41,834 nucleotides of DNA, from positions 1 to 41,834 of the forward strand of contig NCSJ02000357.1 of NCBI GenBank assembly GCA_002812745.2, in the 5' to 3' direction. This DNA comes from Scytalidium lignicola. Taxonomy: Eukaryota > Ascomycota > Leotiomycetes. Numbering within the stretch: the stretch's first letter is position 1; each line of letters starts with the position of its first letter. Below, in pieces: positions 1-11,099 of the stretch. A model generated the notes under the pieces. That model saw only the letters and a program-made list of their open reading frames with translations. It was not told the DNA's origin and did no database searches. The position numbers and the translations under genes were made by a program.

Positions 1-534
1 GTAAAAAAATGGGTTTTCAAATAGAATTAGTCAATTAGCTGATTATATAACTCTATAAGTAGACTACTTAATGTTTAACTAAATGTATTGTTTTTAGCAA
101 AAACAAGTTCAGTAATAACAATTATAAAAGTGAATTACTTAATGTTTAACTGATTAAGTTATAAGTTAGTAAATAATTGTTTCCCCCTTTGACTAAGTAG
201 ATTTCAACTTTGTAAGTAGATTACCAGACATTTAACTAAACNAAAAGTTGTAATCTCTTAAGATTTAACTTCAAAAGTAAATTACTTAATATCCAACTAA
301 TTGAATGATAATCTCTTAATCTGTATGTACAAACTAATTAATATTGGTTTATTTATAACATAAAGTATAGTATACAATTATACATAATATATTTGTTATA
401 CTATCTAAGGTTATTATACAATTAAGAGTAAAAGAGCAAAGCTGTAAAAGCTTTACTCATTCTTATTACTTAATCAAGACTAGCTTATAAGAGCATATGA
501 ATATCATATATATATAATTACTATTCTACTAACA
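1..534 (-). repeat. Copia-type LTR, reverse orientation, RIP-mutated
   Basis: Read on the minus strand, this stretch starts at 534 with TGTTAGTAGAAT and aligns along its whole length with the plus-strand LTR starting at 10349. The first ~190 bp also align with the better-preserved LTR at 16345. It runs off the left edge of the window, so its other end is not seen. The sequence just outside 534 differs from the sequence preceding the LTR at 10349, so 534 is a true LTR boundary. It could be a solo LTR or the 5' LTR of a minus-strand element lying outside the window. C-to-T and G-to-A differences from the 16345 copy are pervasive. Confidence 0.8.
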
Positions 535-2407
535 GTTAAAGATAAATATTAATAAGTAAAAATTAAAAGATTTATATGTTTAGTATAAAAATTTAATAGA
601 TATTAAGATATAAAGCTTTTTGTAAAAATAAAAGTTAAGAATATATAAGGATAATATACTTTATACTTTTTTATAACTTTTAAGTAATTTATACAATTTA
701 TTTAATTCTGAATTTAAGTTTAAAGTTGAAGATAATCAATAGTTTTTTATTAGTAAAGAAGTTTAAAGAAGTTAAAATATTCTTCTTAAAGAATATATTA
801 TGTTAATATATTATATATAATAGTTTGTTAAGTATGTTTTCTTTATTGTTTGAAAAACCAGTTCACTTTTATTAAGATTTAGTATTTTACTTATTAAGTA
901 TAAGTATACTTAAACATTATTATCTTTTAATAACNTTTTTTAATTATTTTCTTAATATTTTCTATTATTTGAACNTTTTTTTACATAAAGAATTATTTAA
1001 TGTTATATAATATAGAATATAAAACCTTTTTAAGATTTTGCNTTTTTTACTTTTAAAATATATTATTTTAATCTTTTTATAATAATATTTGTAAAATATT
1101 ATCTAAGTATTATAGCCTTTTATATTAGGTTTAACGACNTTTTTGCTTTAAACAAGGTGTATGTACAAGTTAACTGTTGCTTTTTAACGTTTATAAAGCT
1201 TATGCTTACCCCTTTCTCTTTACTCTTCAACCTTTAATCTTGTTAACTTTCCTTTTCTAACATTTCTCCTCCTTGAATACTTAGTTAATAAGCTTTGTTT
1301 ATACATTGTCCTTTATCCTCATCAAGACTTACTTTACCTCTTATATTAACTTTGTTACAGCTTAAAAATTATGCTAACGTTATGATTAATAGGAAATTCT
1401 AAGCTTAGACCTCATTCTATTACTCTAGATTTGATATTTCCTAACTATTGTTATGATAACCTAACTTCTTGACTGTATAATATTGGCTAAGATACAAGAC
1501 TAAGCTGAGCTTAGGTGGATTGTATTCTTTTGTTGTCTTACTATTATAACATATCAACTTAGTATAGTAGTTCTTCTTAATAATTGTAAGAGTAAGATGT
1601 TCTGTTGATAGGATCATATTCCTCCGTTTATTACAATCTGGTCAATTGAATAAATGCTTTATTATAATGAGATTAATAGTTGCTTGATTATATTATGAGC
1701 AAAATTATATGGTAGTGAAATACTATTAGGTTTTCCGTTTGTGGAAATGTTGGAATGAATAGTATTTTATAGTCTAAGTTGATTTATAATGAAAAGGGCT
1801 AATATTTACTTATATAATAATGTTTGATTGAATTATCACTTAGTTAATTGTGATGTTAACTTAGCTTGATCATAAAAGAAGATAGAAAAAAGGTGGTAAA
1901 GGAGGAAGGGCTATAAGTAAACTTGTATGATTACAAGGTAATGCATCTTGTGACTATAAAAGAGGTTATATCTAAGACTACTTTCTTGTTAGAAAAGATA
2001 AAGTTCTTCTAAGAGGAGGATTACTTTACTTATAAATCTCTTTTATGATTTTGTTTTAAGCAAGTAATAAAGAGTAGAATCTCTTGTTTAAGATGTTAAA
2101 AACCATCTTGGATTAACATTTTGGCTAAGCTATGTACATTACTTGATCATATCGTCATATGTTGATCTTGGATAAAACTGAAGGATTCTAAGCAGTGAAG
2201 ACATAATAGTTCTAATGTTGGCTAAGTTTTGTAAAAATAGCTATGAACAATAAGTAGAAGTTGGACAATTACACAGGAGGAAAGAATTAAGGGGTAGGTT
2301 ATTAGTAGAATATTAGTTGTTGACAATTGCATGTTTTGTGACCTTAGACGAGGAAAATGCCTAAAGAGGGTCTTCTTGATGTTTATAGTATTTTTCTCTT
2401 AGTATTT
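535..2407. other. AT-rich degraded stretch, no gene seen
   Basis: The stretch is dominated by A+T with TpA-rich runs and several ambiguous bases beside T homopolymers (for example near 935, 975, 1043 and 1139). I find no coding frame longer than noise and no recognisable transposon motif. Composition is slightly less skewed after about 1140, and C/T-rich between 1200 and 1330. It is probably an old RIP-mutated repeat, but I cannot name the family. Confidence 0.5.
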
Positions 2408-2415
2408 ATTATGAT

Positions 2416-3023
2416 TAGACTGGCTGATCAGTCTAGACCGGACCAGACCATGGGTTTTGTAGGGACCGTTTTGAGACTGTGGTCCGTACGGTCTGGACTG
2501 TACAGACCACAGTCTGAAGCCAAAATTTTGAGACCAGACTGTATGGTCTACAGTCTGAGGCTAAAATTTTGAGACTAGACCGTGAGACTATGGTCTGGTC
2601 TGACAACAAATGTAAGGACTGAATATTAGCATCAGACTGTATAGTCTGGTCTCCACAGTCTGGTCTAGTCAGACTGTATAGTCTGACGTTAATATTCCTT
2701 AATTAGGTAAAGCTTATTTCCAATTTAGGTTATATTACTATTATAGTCTAGTGTTACAGTCTCATAGTTTAGACTGTACAGTCTATGGTCTGAGATTAAA
2801 ATTTTGAGACTAGATTGTGAGACTACAGTCTGGTCTGACAACAAAAGTGAGGACCGTTTCACGGTTTGGTCTCAAAACCTTGAGACTGAACCATGTGGCT
2901 TACAGTCTTGTCCAGACAAGACTGTAAGTTATGGTCTTGCTTAAATTTTTACGGACAAGACTGTGTAACTTACAGTCTTGTCTGGACAGGACCACGGTCT
3001 AATGCAACAGTCTGGCCAGTCTA
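2416..3023 (+). mobile_element. hAT-like MITE, copy 1, with 8-bp target duplication
   Basis: The element begins TAGACTGGC and ends with the inverse GCCAGTCTA. It is flanked on both sides by the identical 8-mer ATTATGAT (2408-2415 and 3024-3031). An 8-bp duplication with TA-starting short inverted ends is typical of hAT superfamily elements. There is no transposase; the interior is built from repeated GACTGT/AGTCTG words. A ~60-bp unit appears twice (2562-2621 and 2797-2856), with a partial third start near 2520. It stays much richer in G+C than its surroundings. The ORF at 2357-2572 crosses its left end and is not a gene. Confidence 0.8.
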
Positions 3024-3479
3024 ATTATGATTTACAGAATAACAAATATGACTAGTAAATAACAAATAAAGATTAAGATCTAAGGTTATAGTTGATATTA
3101 ATGTAATTATAAGTAAGGTTATATAACCTTTATAATTCACTTTCAAATCTTTCCTTAATGAAATTCTTTTTCTAATAACTTTTATAAGATATTCTTTTGT
3201 ATACATTTAACTAATAATTATTATTATTTCTTATTATGTTCATTTCTTATCCTCTTTAGTATCTTAATGTCAAAATGAGAATGATTTAAAGGTTAAAATT
3301 CAAAGTATAATTAAGAATTCTTAAAAGTATAAGGTTGTTTAATTTGTTATAAGAATTACAAATCTTAATAATAACTTTATTTATGACAAAATAGATAATG
3401 ATAACTTATTATTAATTGNAAAAGGTATTAAATCCAAAGACATATTATCTTATCTTAATCTTATAATCTTACAATTAAC

Positions 3480-5640
3480 ATTTTAACAATATTAAATCTT
3501 TTAATCTTTCTTTAAACAACTTTATTTATTCTTTATATTCTTCAAGAATATACTTAAGACCTTTATCTTAAGCTGATTAATCTAAAATCAAACTAATTTC
3601 CTTATTCTTGATTATAAGTTAATTAGATTCAATTATACAAAGAGCTTAAAGTTCTTTGTTCTTCATTGCTTTTATTGATATCTCTTATAATAAGTCTTGT
3701 AAAACTTTATAATCTTTTCTTATTAATCAATCCTTAGATTACTTCCTTGTATTCAAGGTATTTTTAAGATTATTTTAAAGTTCTTAATATAAGTTATATT
3801 AAATATTATCTTTTCTTAATAATTAGCCTTAACCTTTATAATTACCAGCTTAGTTTCTACTTTAACACTTCTTATTACAAGAGAACTATCCATAAGTTTA
3901 ATNNNATANTCATAATCNTTAACTCAAGTATTTATATTTAATTTTANTATTANATNTANTNTTATGAAATTTCTTANAACTTTAGAATTTATTAANACTT
4001 TAACCTTTTGTTTANTTATNTNAACTTTTAAAAANAATANNTTTTCATTNAANAGCTTTAAGTCTTAANTCCTTANNTACTCTCTCTTTTATATTATNAG
4101 TAGTNTATNNTNAANTNTTTANTAAGTCTNATGATTATANTTGATTTCTTNATTACTCTTCCTTTACTTCATTTTNTNNAATTCTTAAGGTTAATTCTTA
4201 GATTCCTTTAACATTTNTCTTNTTAATACTTAAAATTANTACTTTTACCTCANNATCTNGAAACTNATNTANTTCNTCTTATACTATTNTATAATANTTT
4301 NTAATANATCTTANTATTTATTTAATACTTNNTACTANTANATTCTCTTCACTTAAGACATTATNACTTATNTTATACTCAAATACTTAAGTTCTTATTA
4401 ATAAGCTATGCTTTTTCTAAATAAATCAACTGAAGGTTTTCTTGTTTAATATTTATTAGTTAAATCTTAACAAGTAATCTTATTTATTAATCTTAAGTAA
4501 TCTTAACATTACTTCTTATGATTATAATCTACTTTGAATAAGTATAATAGTTTTATGACTTCTTTTGGTAATTAATACTAAGTCATCTTAATTATAATAC
4601 AACTTATTAATTGTTTTAATTTTTTATTAAAAGATCTTGTTGTCATTTTCCTTTAAAAGACATATAATCCTCTAACATCTTAGATATTGAATTCTAATCT
4701 GATAATAAACTCTTAACTAAAATCATTCCTTAATATCAAGTACTTCCTTAATGATATCCTCTTTTAAGTATATTTTAAAGTTCTTAAAAATCCTTATATT
4801 AAGTATATTAATTTAAGCTTCTTTATAACTTAATAATAATAATTCTTATTTAAGAATGCTTATAATACTTATGCTTATAATTATTGTCTATTTTCCTTTA
4901 TCCTTATAATTATTAGTAAAATGACTTAAAAATCTACATTTAAAACATAACTTCTTTTTCTTATAATCTTTTAACTTTTTAAAGTTAATTTTAAACAAAT
5001 TCCTCTTTCCTTTAAGCTTTTGATTTTTTCCTTTTTAAGGTTTCTCTTTTCTAATTACATTAAGGTTTATAAGATCTCCTTATAGTTAAGATCTCTTTAC
5101 TTGATTATTACTTCTGCTTATAAAGTAAGACAATCCTTTCTTATCTAATTTCTTTTTTGTATAATTGATTTCTGATCTTAATATACTGATTGATCAAGGT
5201 TTCCAAGTTTAAAACTAATACTCCTTAATATAATTCATCATGTATTTCATCTTTTAATCCTCTTTTATATTATACAGTAAGAGCTTTCTCATTCTAATCC
5301 ATTCTTATTAAATATTGTCTAAACAAGGTAATATAATCATTAATAGTCCTTATTTGTTTAAAGTAGTAAAAGTGTCTTTTTACATTCCTTTCCTTATTAA
5401 TATCCTTGAATAACCTGTTAAGTTCTTTTACATATTCATCATAATTGTTAAGAAGCTTTTAAGTTTCCTTGTTAATTAAGTTTCTTATATAACTGAAATA
5501 ATTATTTAAGAATAGTTAAAACTAATTTACTATAATTCTTTTAAGGTATAATATTGCTTATAACACCCTTTGTGTGTTATTTATAAGTACTTGCTTATTT
5601 AACACTAGATATATTCTTATTTGTACTAAGTATACTTTAA
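3480..5640 (-). pseudogene. Gypsy gag-pol relic, copy A
   Basis: Reading leftward there is a gag segment, then a CCHC zinc knuckle at 4947-4906 reading C-F-K-C..H....Y. The first two cysteines survive and the last is Tyr. An aspartic protease segment lies near 4005-3961, where the usual D-S-G reads N-S-K. Sequence downstream of the protease (3900-3540) aligns with 37640-38010 of the plus-strand copy, and the start of reverse transcriptase (DHEI-like, reading D-Y-K-I) is at about 3510-3490. All changes fit G-to-A on the coding strand, that is CpA to TpA on the other strand. Confidence 0.75.
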
Positions 5641-5984
5641 GCTTATTCTTATCTTTATAAAAGAAGTTTAGTTTAATTACTCTTACTTCTTCTTTTAAGA
5701 ATCTTCTAACATTACTTATAATGACTATTAATAATAGTCTAAGTAATAAAGCTAATAGTCTTAATAAGAGTCCTCTTAAAGGTCTTCTAACTACTAATCT
5801 TATTGATGATCTTACTTATGCTAAGTTTATAGTTTTATTCTTTAAGTCAACTTTGTCATTTAAGCTTTTACTTATTGAACTTTCTTTAGAACTTTCTTCA
5901 AAACTTTCTTTTAAATTAATTGTTATATCTTTGTCTAATACTTGTTCAAGTCTAATATAACTTGTTTTTATATAATAATGTTTA

Positions 5985-6303
5985 AAATGTTATAAGACTT
6001 CTTATAATATAATTATATAAAGTAAGTCTAGTCATTCTTGTTAGGTTTATGTAGAAGTAAGTTGTTTATAGTTATAGTAAACAAGTATATATAATAAAGT
6101 TATAACTTAAGTTGAATATAAGGTTCTTAATTAAAGCTTAAAGAGTATATTCTTATATAAACAACAATAAGTCTAATAAGTCTAACAAGTATAAACTATC
6201 TCCTTTATACCTTTTATACCTTTTGTATAAGTCATACAACTTAACTATCATTAATTATTAACATCTTATAAGCTGTTACCTTAGTACTTATCAGGTTATG
6301 ACA
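5985..6303 (-). repeat. Gypsy 5' LTR of copy A (approximate inner end)
   Basis: The outer end is the TGTCATAACCTGATAAG motif ending at 6303 on the minus strand, matching TGTTATAACCTGATAAG at 35225 on the plus strand. The two LTRs share the successive blocks that follow. These include an AACTTAAGTTATAACTTTA-like segment near 6100 and a CTTATAACATTTT-like segment near 5985. The inner boundary is estimated from where gag-like sequence begins and may be off by tens of bases. Confidence 0.65.
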
Positions 6304-8345
6304 ATAAGAATTGTAACAAATTTCTTATAACTTCAAAATCTAATAATGCTTTTACTTTTTATCTAATTATAATAACTTTTAAAAATAATATATTTTCATT
6401 TAAAGCTTTAAGTCTTAATTCTTTAACTACTCTTTCTTCTACATTATCAATAATCCATCCTTGTTCATCTATTAAGTCTGGTGAATATAGTCAACTTTAT
6501 TATCATTCCTCTTTTGTTTCATTTTCTACAATCCTCAAAGTTTCATCTTGAATTCTTTTTATTTTATCTTCATTAATGTTTAAGATTATTACTTTAACCT
6601 TAAGATCTGGAAATTCATCGATTTCCTCTTAAACTAATGTATAAGGTTTAGTAATTGCTTTTAGAATTATTTGTATACTCCTTATTAAAAGATTTTCTCT
6701 ATTAAGAATATTATTATTCCTTTATTGTTTAAACATAATAATTCTTCTTGTTAAGTCAAACCTTATTTAAAACAATCAATTGATTATCTTTTTNGTTTAA
6801 GATCTATTAGTCAAGTCTTAATAAGTGTTCTTATTATCTTGTTTTTAGTAATCAAAGTCTTATATCCACTTATAACCTCTTTTAAACAAGGGTAATTATC
6901 TTATAACTTCTCTTAATAATTATTACTAAGTTATTTTAATCAAATAATAATTTACAAGTTGTCTTAGTTTCCTATTAAAAGATCTTATTCTAACTAATCC
7001 TTAGAAGTTATATAATATACTAACATCTTAAATACTTATAACTAATATAATAGTAAGCTTATAATTAAAGTTAACCCTTAATATCTAATACTTCCTTAGT
7101 TATGTCTTCTTAATAATACTTTAAGCTTATAAATACTCTTATACTTAATATGTCTTTCTTAGCTTTCTCATAATTTAATAATAAACTCTCTTGTCTTAAA
7201 ATGCTTATAACATTTATACTTATAACTATTACTTACTTTCCTTTATCCTTATAACTACTAATAAAATGCTTAAGTAACTTATACTTAAAGTATAACTTCT
7301 TTTCCCTTTAATCTTTTAATTTTTCAAGGTTAATTTTAAATGAATTTCTCTTTCCTTTAAGTTTTTATTAATTCTTATTCTTCTAAGGCTTTCCTTTTTC
7401 TACTATATCTAAATCTATAAGGTTACCCTTGTTTGTTAGTATTAGTTTCTTATTTGATTTCTTTCTTATAAAGGAATATTACTCTTTCCTTTTAAGCTTC
7501 TTCTTGTAAATCTAATTATTAAACTTAACAGATTTAGATATCATTTCTTCTAGTATATCCAACTACTTAATTAACTTGGATATATTATCTTTAACTTCTT
7601 CTTTAAGTTCTTTATAATATACTGCCTTAAGAACTTTGTTTACTTAACTTGTTTACATTATATACTTTTTNAAACTTTATTGTATAAGCTAAAGCTAGTC
7701 AACTCTCTTACTTTAAGAATAAAAATCTCCATTTAGCATTTCTCTTCTAGTCTATCCTATTATAAGCTTCCTTAATAATTATCTAGAAGTTATTAAGATC
7801 TGAAAAGATATTATATATCTCTTATTACTAAGTTTCTACTTTATCCTAATAAGTTATAAAATTGTTTAAATATAGTTGAAATTAATTAAAAGTTAATCTT
7901 ACAAGGTTTAATGTTATCCAAAGAACTTTATCTTCTTTACCATCAAATTTATCTTTATTAAACTTGAAGAAGATCATAACTTACATTTTAAATTATTAAA
8001 ACTTGGATTTATCCTTTGTAAATAGTGTTAGAAATAATACTTTAAAAGGTTTTGTTTTTACCTTATCTAGCTTATTATCCACTATCTTCTTATATTAGTT
8101 CATAGTTTTATCAGGTTATACTTACTTCCTTATACACATATAACTTGTATCTAAGTATAATGTTCAAAATGTTATAAAACCCTTAATCATCAACACATAA
8201 TATAAGCTTAATTACTTTGTAAGTTTATTTATAGAATAAACTAATTAAAGTTTTTTATAAAGTAATAAAGTATATTATAAAGTTATAACTTAGGTTAAAT
8301 ATAAGGTTCTTAATTAAAGCTTAAAAATGTATAAGATAAAAGTAA
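6304..8345 (-). mobile_element. Gypsy LTR retrotransposon relic, copy B, truncated both ends
   Basis: This is a second minus-strand copy of the same family, directly abutting the 5' LTR of copy A. Its right end (about 8345) lies inside LTR/leader sequence: 8280-8340 matches 6080-6140 of copy A, but the TGTCATAACC start is absent. It then reads through gag, with a zinc knuckle at 7292-7251 in which all three cysteines are Tyr, and on to the protease. It stops at 6304 within the protease, where the LTR of copy A starts. No reverse transcriptase of this copy is seen. Confidence 0.75.
6310..8000 (-). pseudogene. Gypsy gag-protease relic, copy B
   Basis: The minus-strand frame shows the gag C-terminus with knuckle Y-F-K-Y..H....Y (7292-7251). 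It ends with a protease segment reading A-L-L-D-F-E-V at about 6360-6340, the counterpart of the usual L-I-D-S-G-A/V. Frames are interrupted by many stops. Similar segments in copy A and in the plus-strand copy at 35.6-38.4 kb support the assignment. The start of gag is not defined. Confidence 0.65.
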
Positions 8346-8908
8346 AATATTATAAAAATAATCCTTATTTTCTGCGAAATACCAATAATTTTTCATTAAT
8401 ACTCTTAAGAATGTATATACGTTAAATAAGCACCGGACTTTCCTATACTATATTATAATATAGTATTTATACTGTTAATATCACATAAATTTATAATAGN
8501 TNATATTTTTTTTTATTAGTCCCTTTAAAAATTTAAATANAAAAAAAAAAAGGGTTTTATAAATATTTATCTATGAGGAAATTAGCTAAAAAGCTATTAT
8601 AATACACACCGTAGGTTAATATTTGAATCACCTATACATTAAAAGAAGATTACCTTCTTCTCAAGAATTAAAGATAAATAAATTACATATATAATTATAT
8701 AATTATTTAATGTAAATCTAAACCATCTTTAATATAACTACTTGTTAAAACAACAAATACTTGAGCTTGAATAAATGCTACACACGTCAAAATTTGTATA
8801 CTTATTGATTATTAAATAAATAAATAGACTTCAAAGTTTGATTAAATATAATTATATATTTGTTAAGTTATTGATGTACAGTTTTCGTTGATTTTGCAGT
8901 AAATTTCA
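8346..8908. other. AT-rich stretch with a perfect 22-bp palindrome
   Basis: No gene is seen. The only structured feature is a perfect palindrome at 8445-8466 (centred on TATAATATA-type sequence) just after a less AT-rich patch, GCACCGGACTTTCC, at 8430-8443. An AT-only palindrome of this size may be chance in such a composition. The rest is A/T-rich without recognisable motifs. Confidence 0.45.
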
Positions 8909-8942
8909 GTGGGCCGGTAGACCGGGTGGGCCGGTGGACTGG
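8909..8942 (+). repeat. GC-rich 17-bp tandem dimer
   Basis: Two consecutive 17-mers, GTGGGCCGGTAGACCGG and GTGGGCCGGTGGACTGG, differ at two positions, both transitions. They stand out as a GC-rich island of ~35 bp in sequence that is otherwise almost only A and T. The unit contains the near-palindrome CCGGTAGACCGG. It may be the preserved end of a short transposon, like the GC-rich ends of the MITE and pogo elements elsewhere in the window. I found no matching inverted end nearby. Confidence 0.6.
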
Positions 8943-10348
8943 GAATTACGTTATATAGTCTAAGATTATATAATTTAATCTAGTTTAAACTGTTAAACTG
9001 TATAAATTTAAATTTAAATTTAAATAATAAATATAATTATCTATTAATAAATTATTTATTAAAATAAAATAATAATGTTTACAATAATAATAATATAAAT
9101 TAAATTAAATAAATAATTAAATTTATTATTTTAATTTAAAATTTAACTAAAACTGTATAGTTTATAATTTTAAAATAGTTTTTATATTTATTTAATTTTA
9201 AACTGTATGTAATGTACTTTGTATACTTGTTAATAAAGTATTTGAATGTCTACTTAATATAAATATCATATTGTTCGCTTAAAGGCTTGTACATGAATAT
9301 AAAGTTACAAGTATTAGTTAAGTTATTATTAGAAGANTTTTTTTATAAAATATTTAATTTGAGTTAAGTATAAAGCTTTATCTAATTAAGAAAACTATTT
9401 ACTTATATAAACTTTTGTACTCTTTAAAGTTNAAAAGCTCTTATTAGCTTTTAACTTTTAAATTTTAAATTTTATCCTAGATTTTAGATTTATTATATAA
9501 CAAGTTATATAACCTTTTTTTTCTTCTATTATAAAGGTTTTCTGTATAACTAATGTTATTAAACTTTAAGCTTTTAAATAAAAAAGTTATAACATTATCT
9601 TCTTTTTAATTTAATGTCAATTTAACGTTTAATTACAAGAAAATAATATTATAAGGAAATTTAAACCTTTTTTCCTTTTTATTATATTATTTATACATTT
9701 TNAAAAAATATAAGAAAAGACTTAAGTTAACTCTTTTAATTAAAAAGACTAATAATTTTANTTATACTCTATTTTTTCTACTTTTACAACTTTTAAGACT
9801 ATATTATTTCTAAGAGTTCTTTTAAGTATAATAAGTGTATTTACTTTAAGTAATCTTATAATGTTTATAGTCTTTCTTCTTATAGTTTACAATCTTTAAT
9901 AGAAAAGTAAGATTATTTTAATCGTAAAAAGAAAAAAGACAATTAACAAACTGCTTTAGTTATAATAATAAAATAAATTCCTTTATAAGTATATTACTAA
10001 TATAATTTATTATAATCTTAAAATTATAAACAAGTTAAAAGTTGTTAAAAAGNAAAAAGCATAAGAAAAACAAAAGTTTTTTTTAAAAGGTTAATATTAC
10101 TTATACTAAGCTTTTTTATAATAAGTTTATATTAGTAAACTTTTCTTAGAATGTAAAATTTTTAATATTCGAGTTTAGTTTTTAAGAATTAAATTAACTT
10201 CTCGATTTCTTTTCTTATAATCTTTAAGTTTCTTATAACAATTAGTAAGATTCTTCAATAGTTCTTATAAGTTTTCTAATTCTGAATAGTTTAACTATTT
10301 TACCAGATATTATAACTTACTTTGATATTGTTTATAGTTTAATATTTT
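8943..10348. other. AT-rich degraded stretch, no gene seen
   Basis: From 8990 to 9200 the sequence is almost pure A/T with TAAA/TTTA words. The rest is slightly more mixed but shows no coding frame or recognisable element. Ambiguous bases sit next to homopolymers (about 9337, 9432, 9702, 9761 and 10053). It is probably RIP-mutated repeat DNA of unknown family. Confidence 0.5.
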
Positions 10349-10915
10349 TGTTAGTAGAATAACGGTTATGTACACATGATATTCACATGCCCTTGTAAGT
10401 TAGTCTTGATTAAGTAATAAGAACAAATAAAGCTCTTATAACTTTATTCTCTTACCCTTAATTGTATAACAATTATAGAATAACATAATAGTATATTATA
10501 TATATTACATATTGTACTATATGTTATAAGTAAACTAACATTAATCAGTTTGTACATACAAATCAGGAGATTATCATTCAATTGGTTAAATACTAAGTAG
10601 TTTACTTTTAAAGTTGAATCTTAAGAGATTACAACTTCTATTCAGTTAAATATCTGGTAATCTACTTACAAAGCTGAAATCTACTTAGTCAAAGAGGGAA
10701 ACAGTTATTTATCAACTTACAGCTTAATCAATTAAATGTTAAACAGTTTACTTTCATAATTATTATTGTTGAACTTGTTTTTGCTAAAAACAATACATTT
10801 AGTTAAACATTAAGTAGTTTACTTACAAAGTTGTATAATCAACTAATTAACCAATTGTATTTGAAAAACTACTCTTTTACAATTCATTTTCATCAATTTC
10901 TATTCAAAAACCATT
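10349..10915 (+). repeat. Copia 5' LTR (inner end approximate)
   Basis: It starts at TGTTAGTAGAAT and aligns over about 535 bp with the reverse complement of 1-534, and over its first ~190 bp with the cleaner LTR at 16345. Compared with that copy, GC-containing words such as GGTAGTGGGAACGAGC have become AAGTAATAAGAACAAAT-like. Alignment with window positions 1-534 ends at about 10880. The LTR is likely to continue some tens of bases further, to a CA end that cannot be fixed in mutated sequence. Confidence 0.8.
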
Positions 10916-11099
10916 TACATTCTTTCTTATAAACTAGAAATAACATGTTAAAACCATAATCTTTTATCTTACCTTTACTTTTATCATAAAACTACAAGCT
11001 TTTACAAGTATACAAGAGAATTTAAGAGTTTACAAAATTATGATAATCAAGAAGACTAAGAAGTTATTATACCTTTAAAGACATTTATTCAAACCCTTA

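Larger units (their letters stand above)
3024..6303 (-). mobile_element. Gypsy LTR retrotransposon relic, copy A (RIP-mutated)
   Basis: On the minus strand this copy starts at 6303 with the LTR motif TGTCATAACCTGATAAG and reads leftward through gag, a zinc knuckle and protease, to the start of reverse transcriptase near 3480. It aligns with the plus-strand copy at 35225-38381. No 3' LTR is recognisable: the left end meets MITE copy 1. Stops occur in all frames and a dense block of ambiguous bases covers 3903-4380. The ORFs at 3021-3206 (minus) and 5721-5960 (plus) within it are chance frames. Confidence 0.85.

Noticed and set aside
2357..2572. 71-codon plus-strand ORF
   Set aside because: It crosses the left end of the MITE and is built from its GACTG repeats; no motif.
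3021..3206. 61-codon minus-strand ORF
   Set aside because: It lies at the degraded end of Gypsy copy A in AT-saturated sequence; residue composition is only what AT-rich codons give.
5721..5960. 79-codon plus-strand ORF, rich in Ser/Leu
   Set aside because: It is antisense to the gag start of Gypsy copy A; the low-complexity composition reflects the other strand.
8445..8466. 22-bp palindrome as an origin or binding site
   Set aside because: It is almost purely A/T in AT-saturated DNA, where such palindromes arise by chance; no supporting context.
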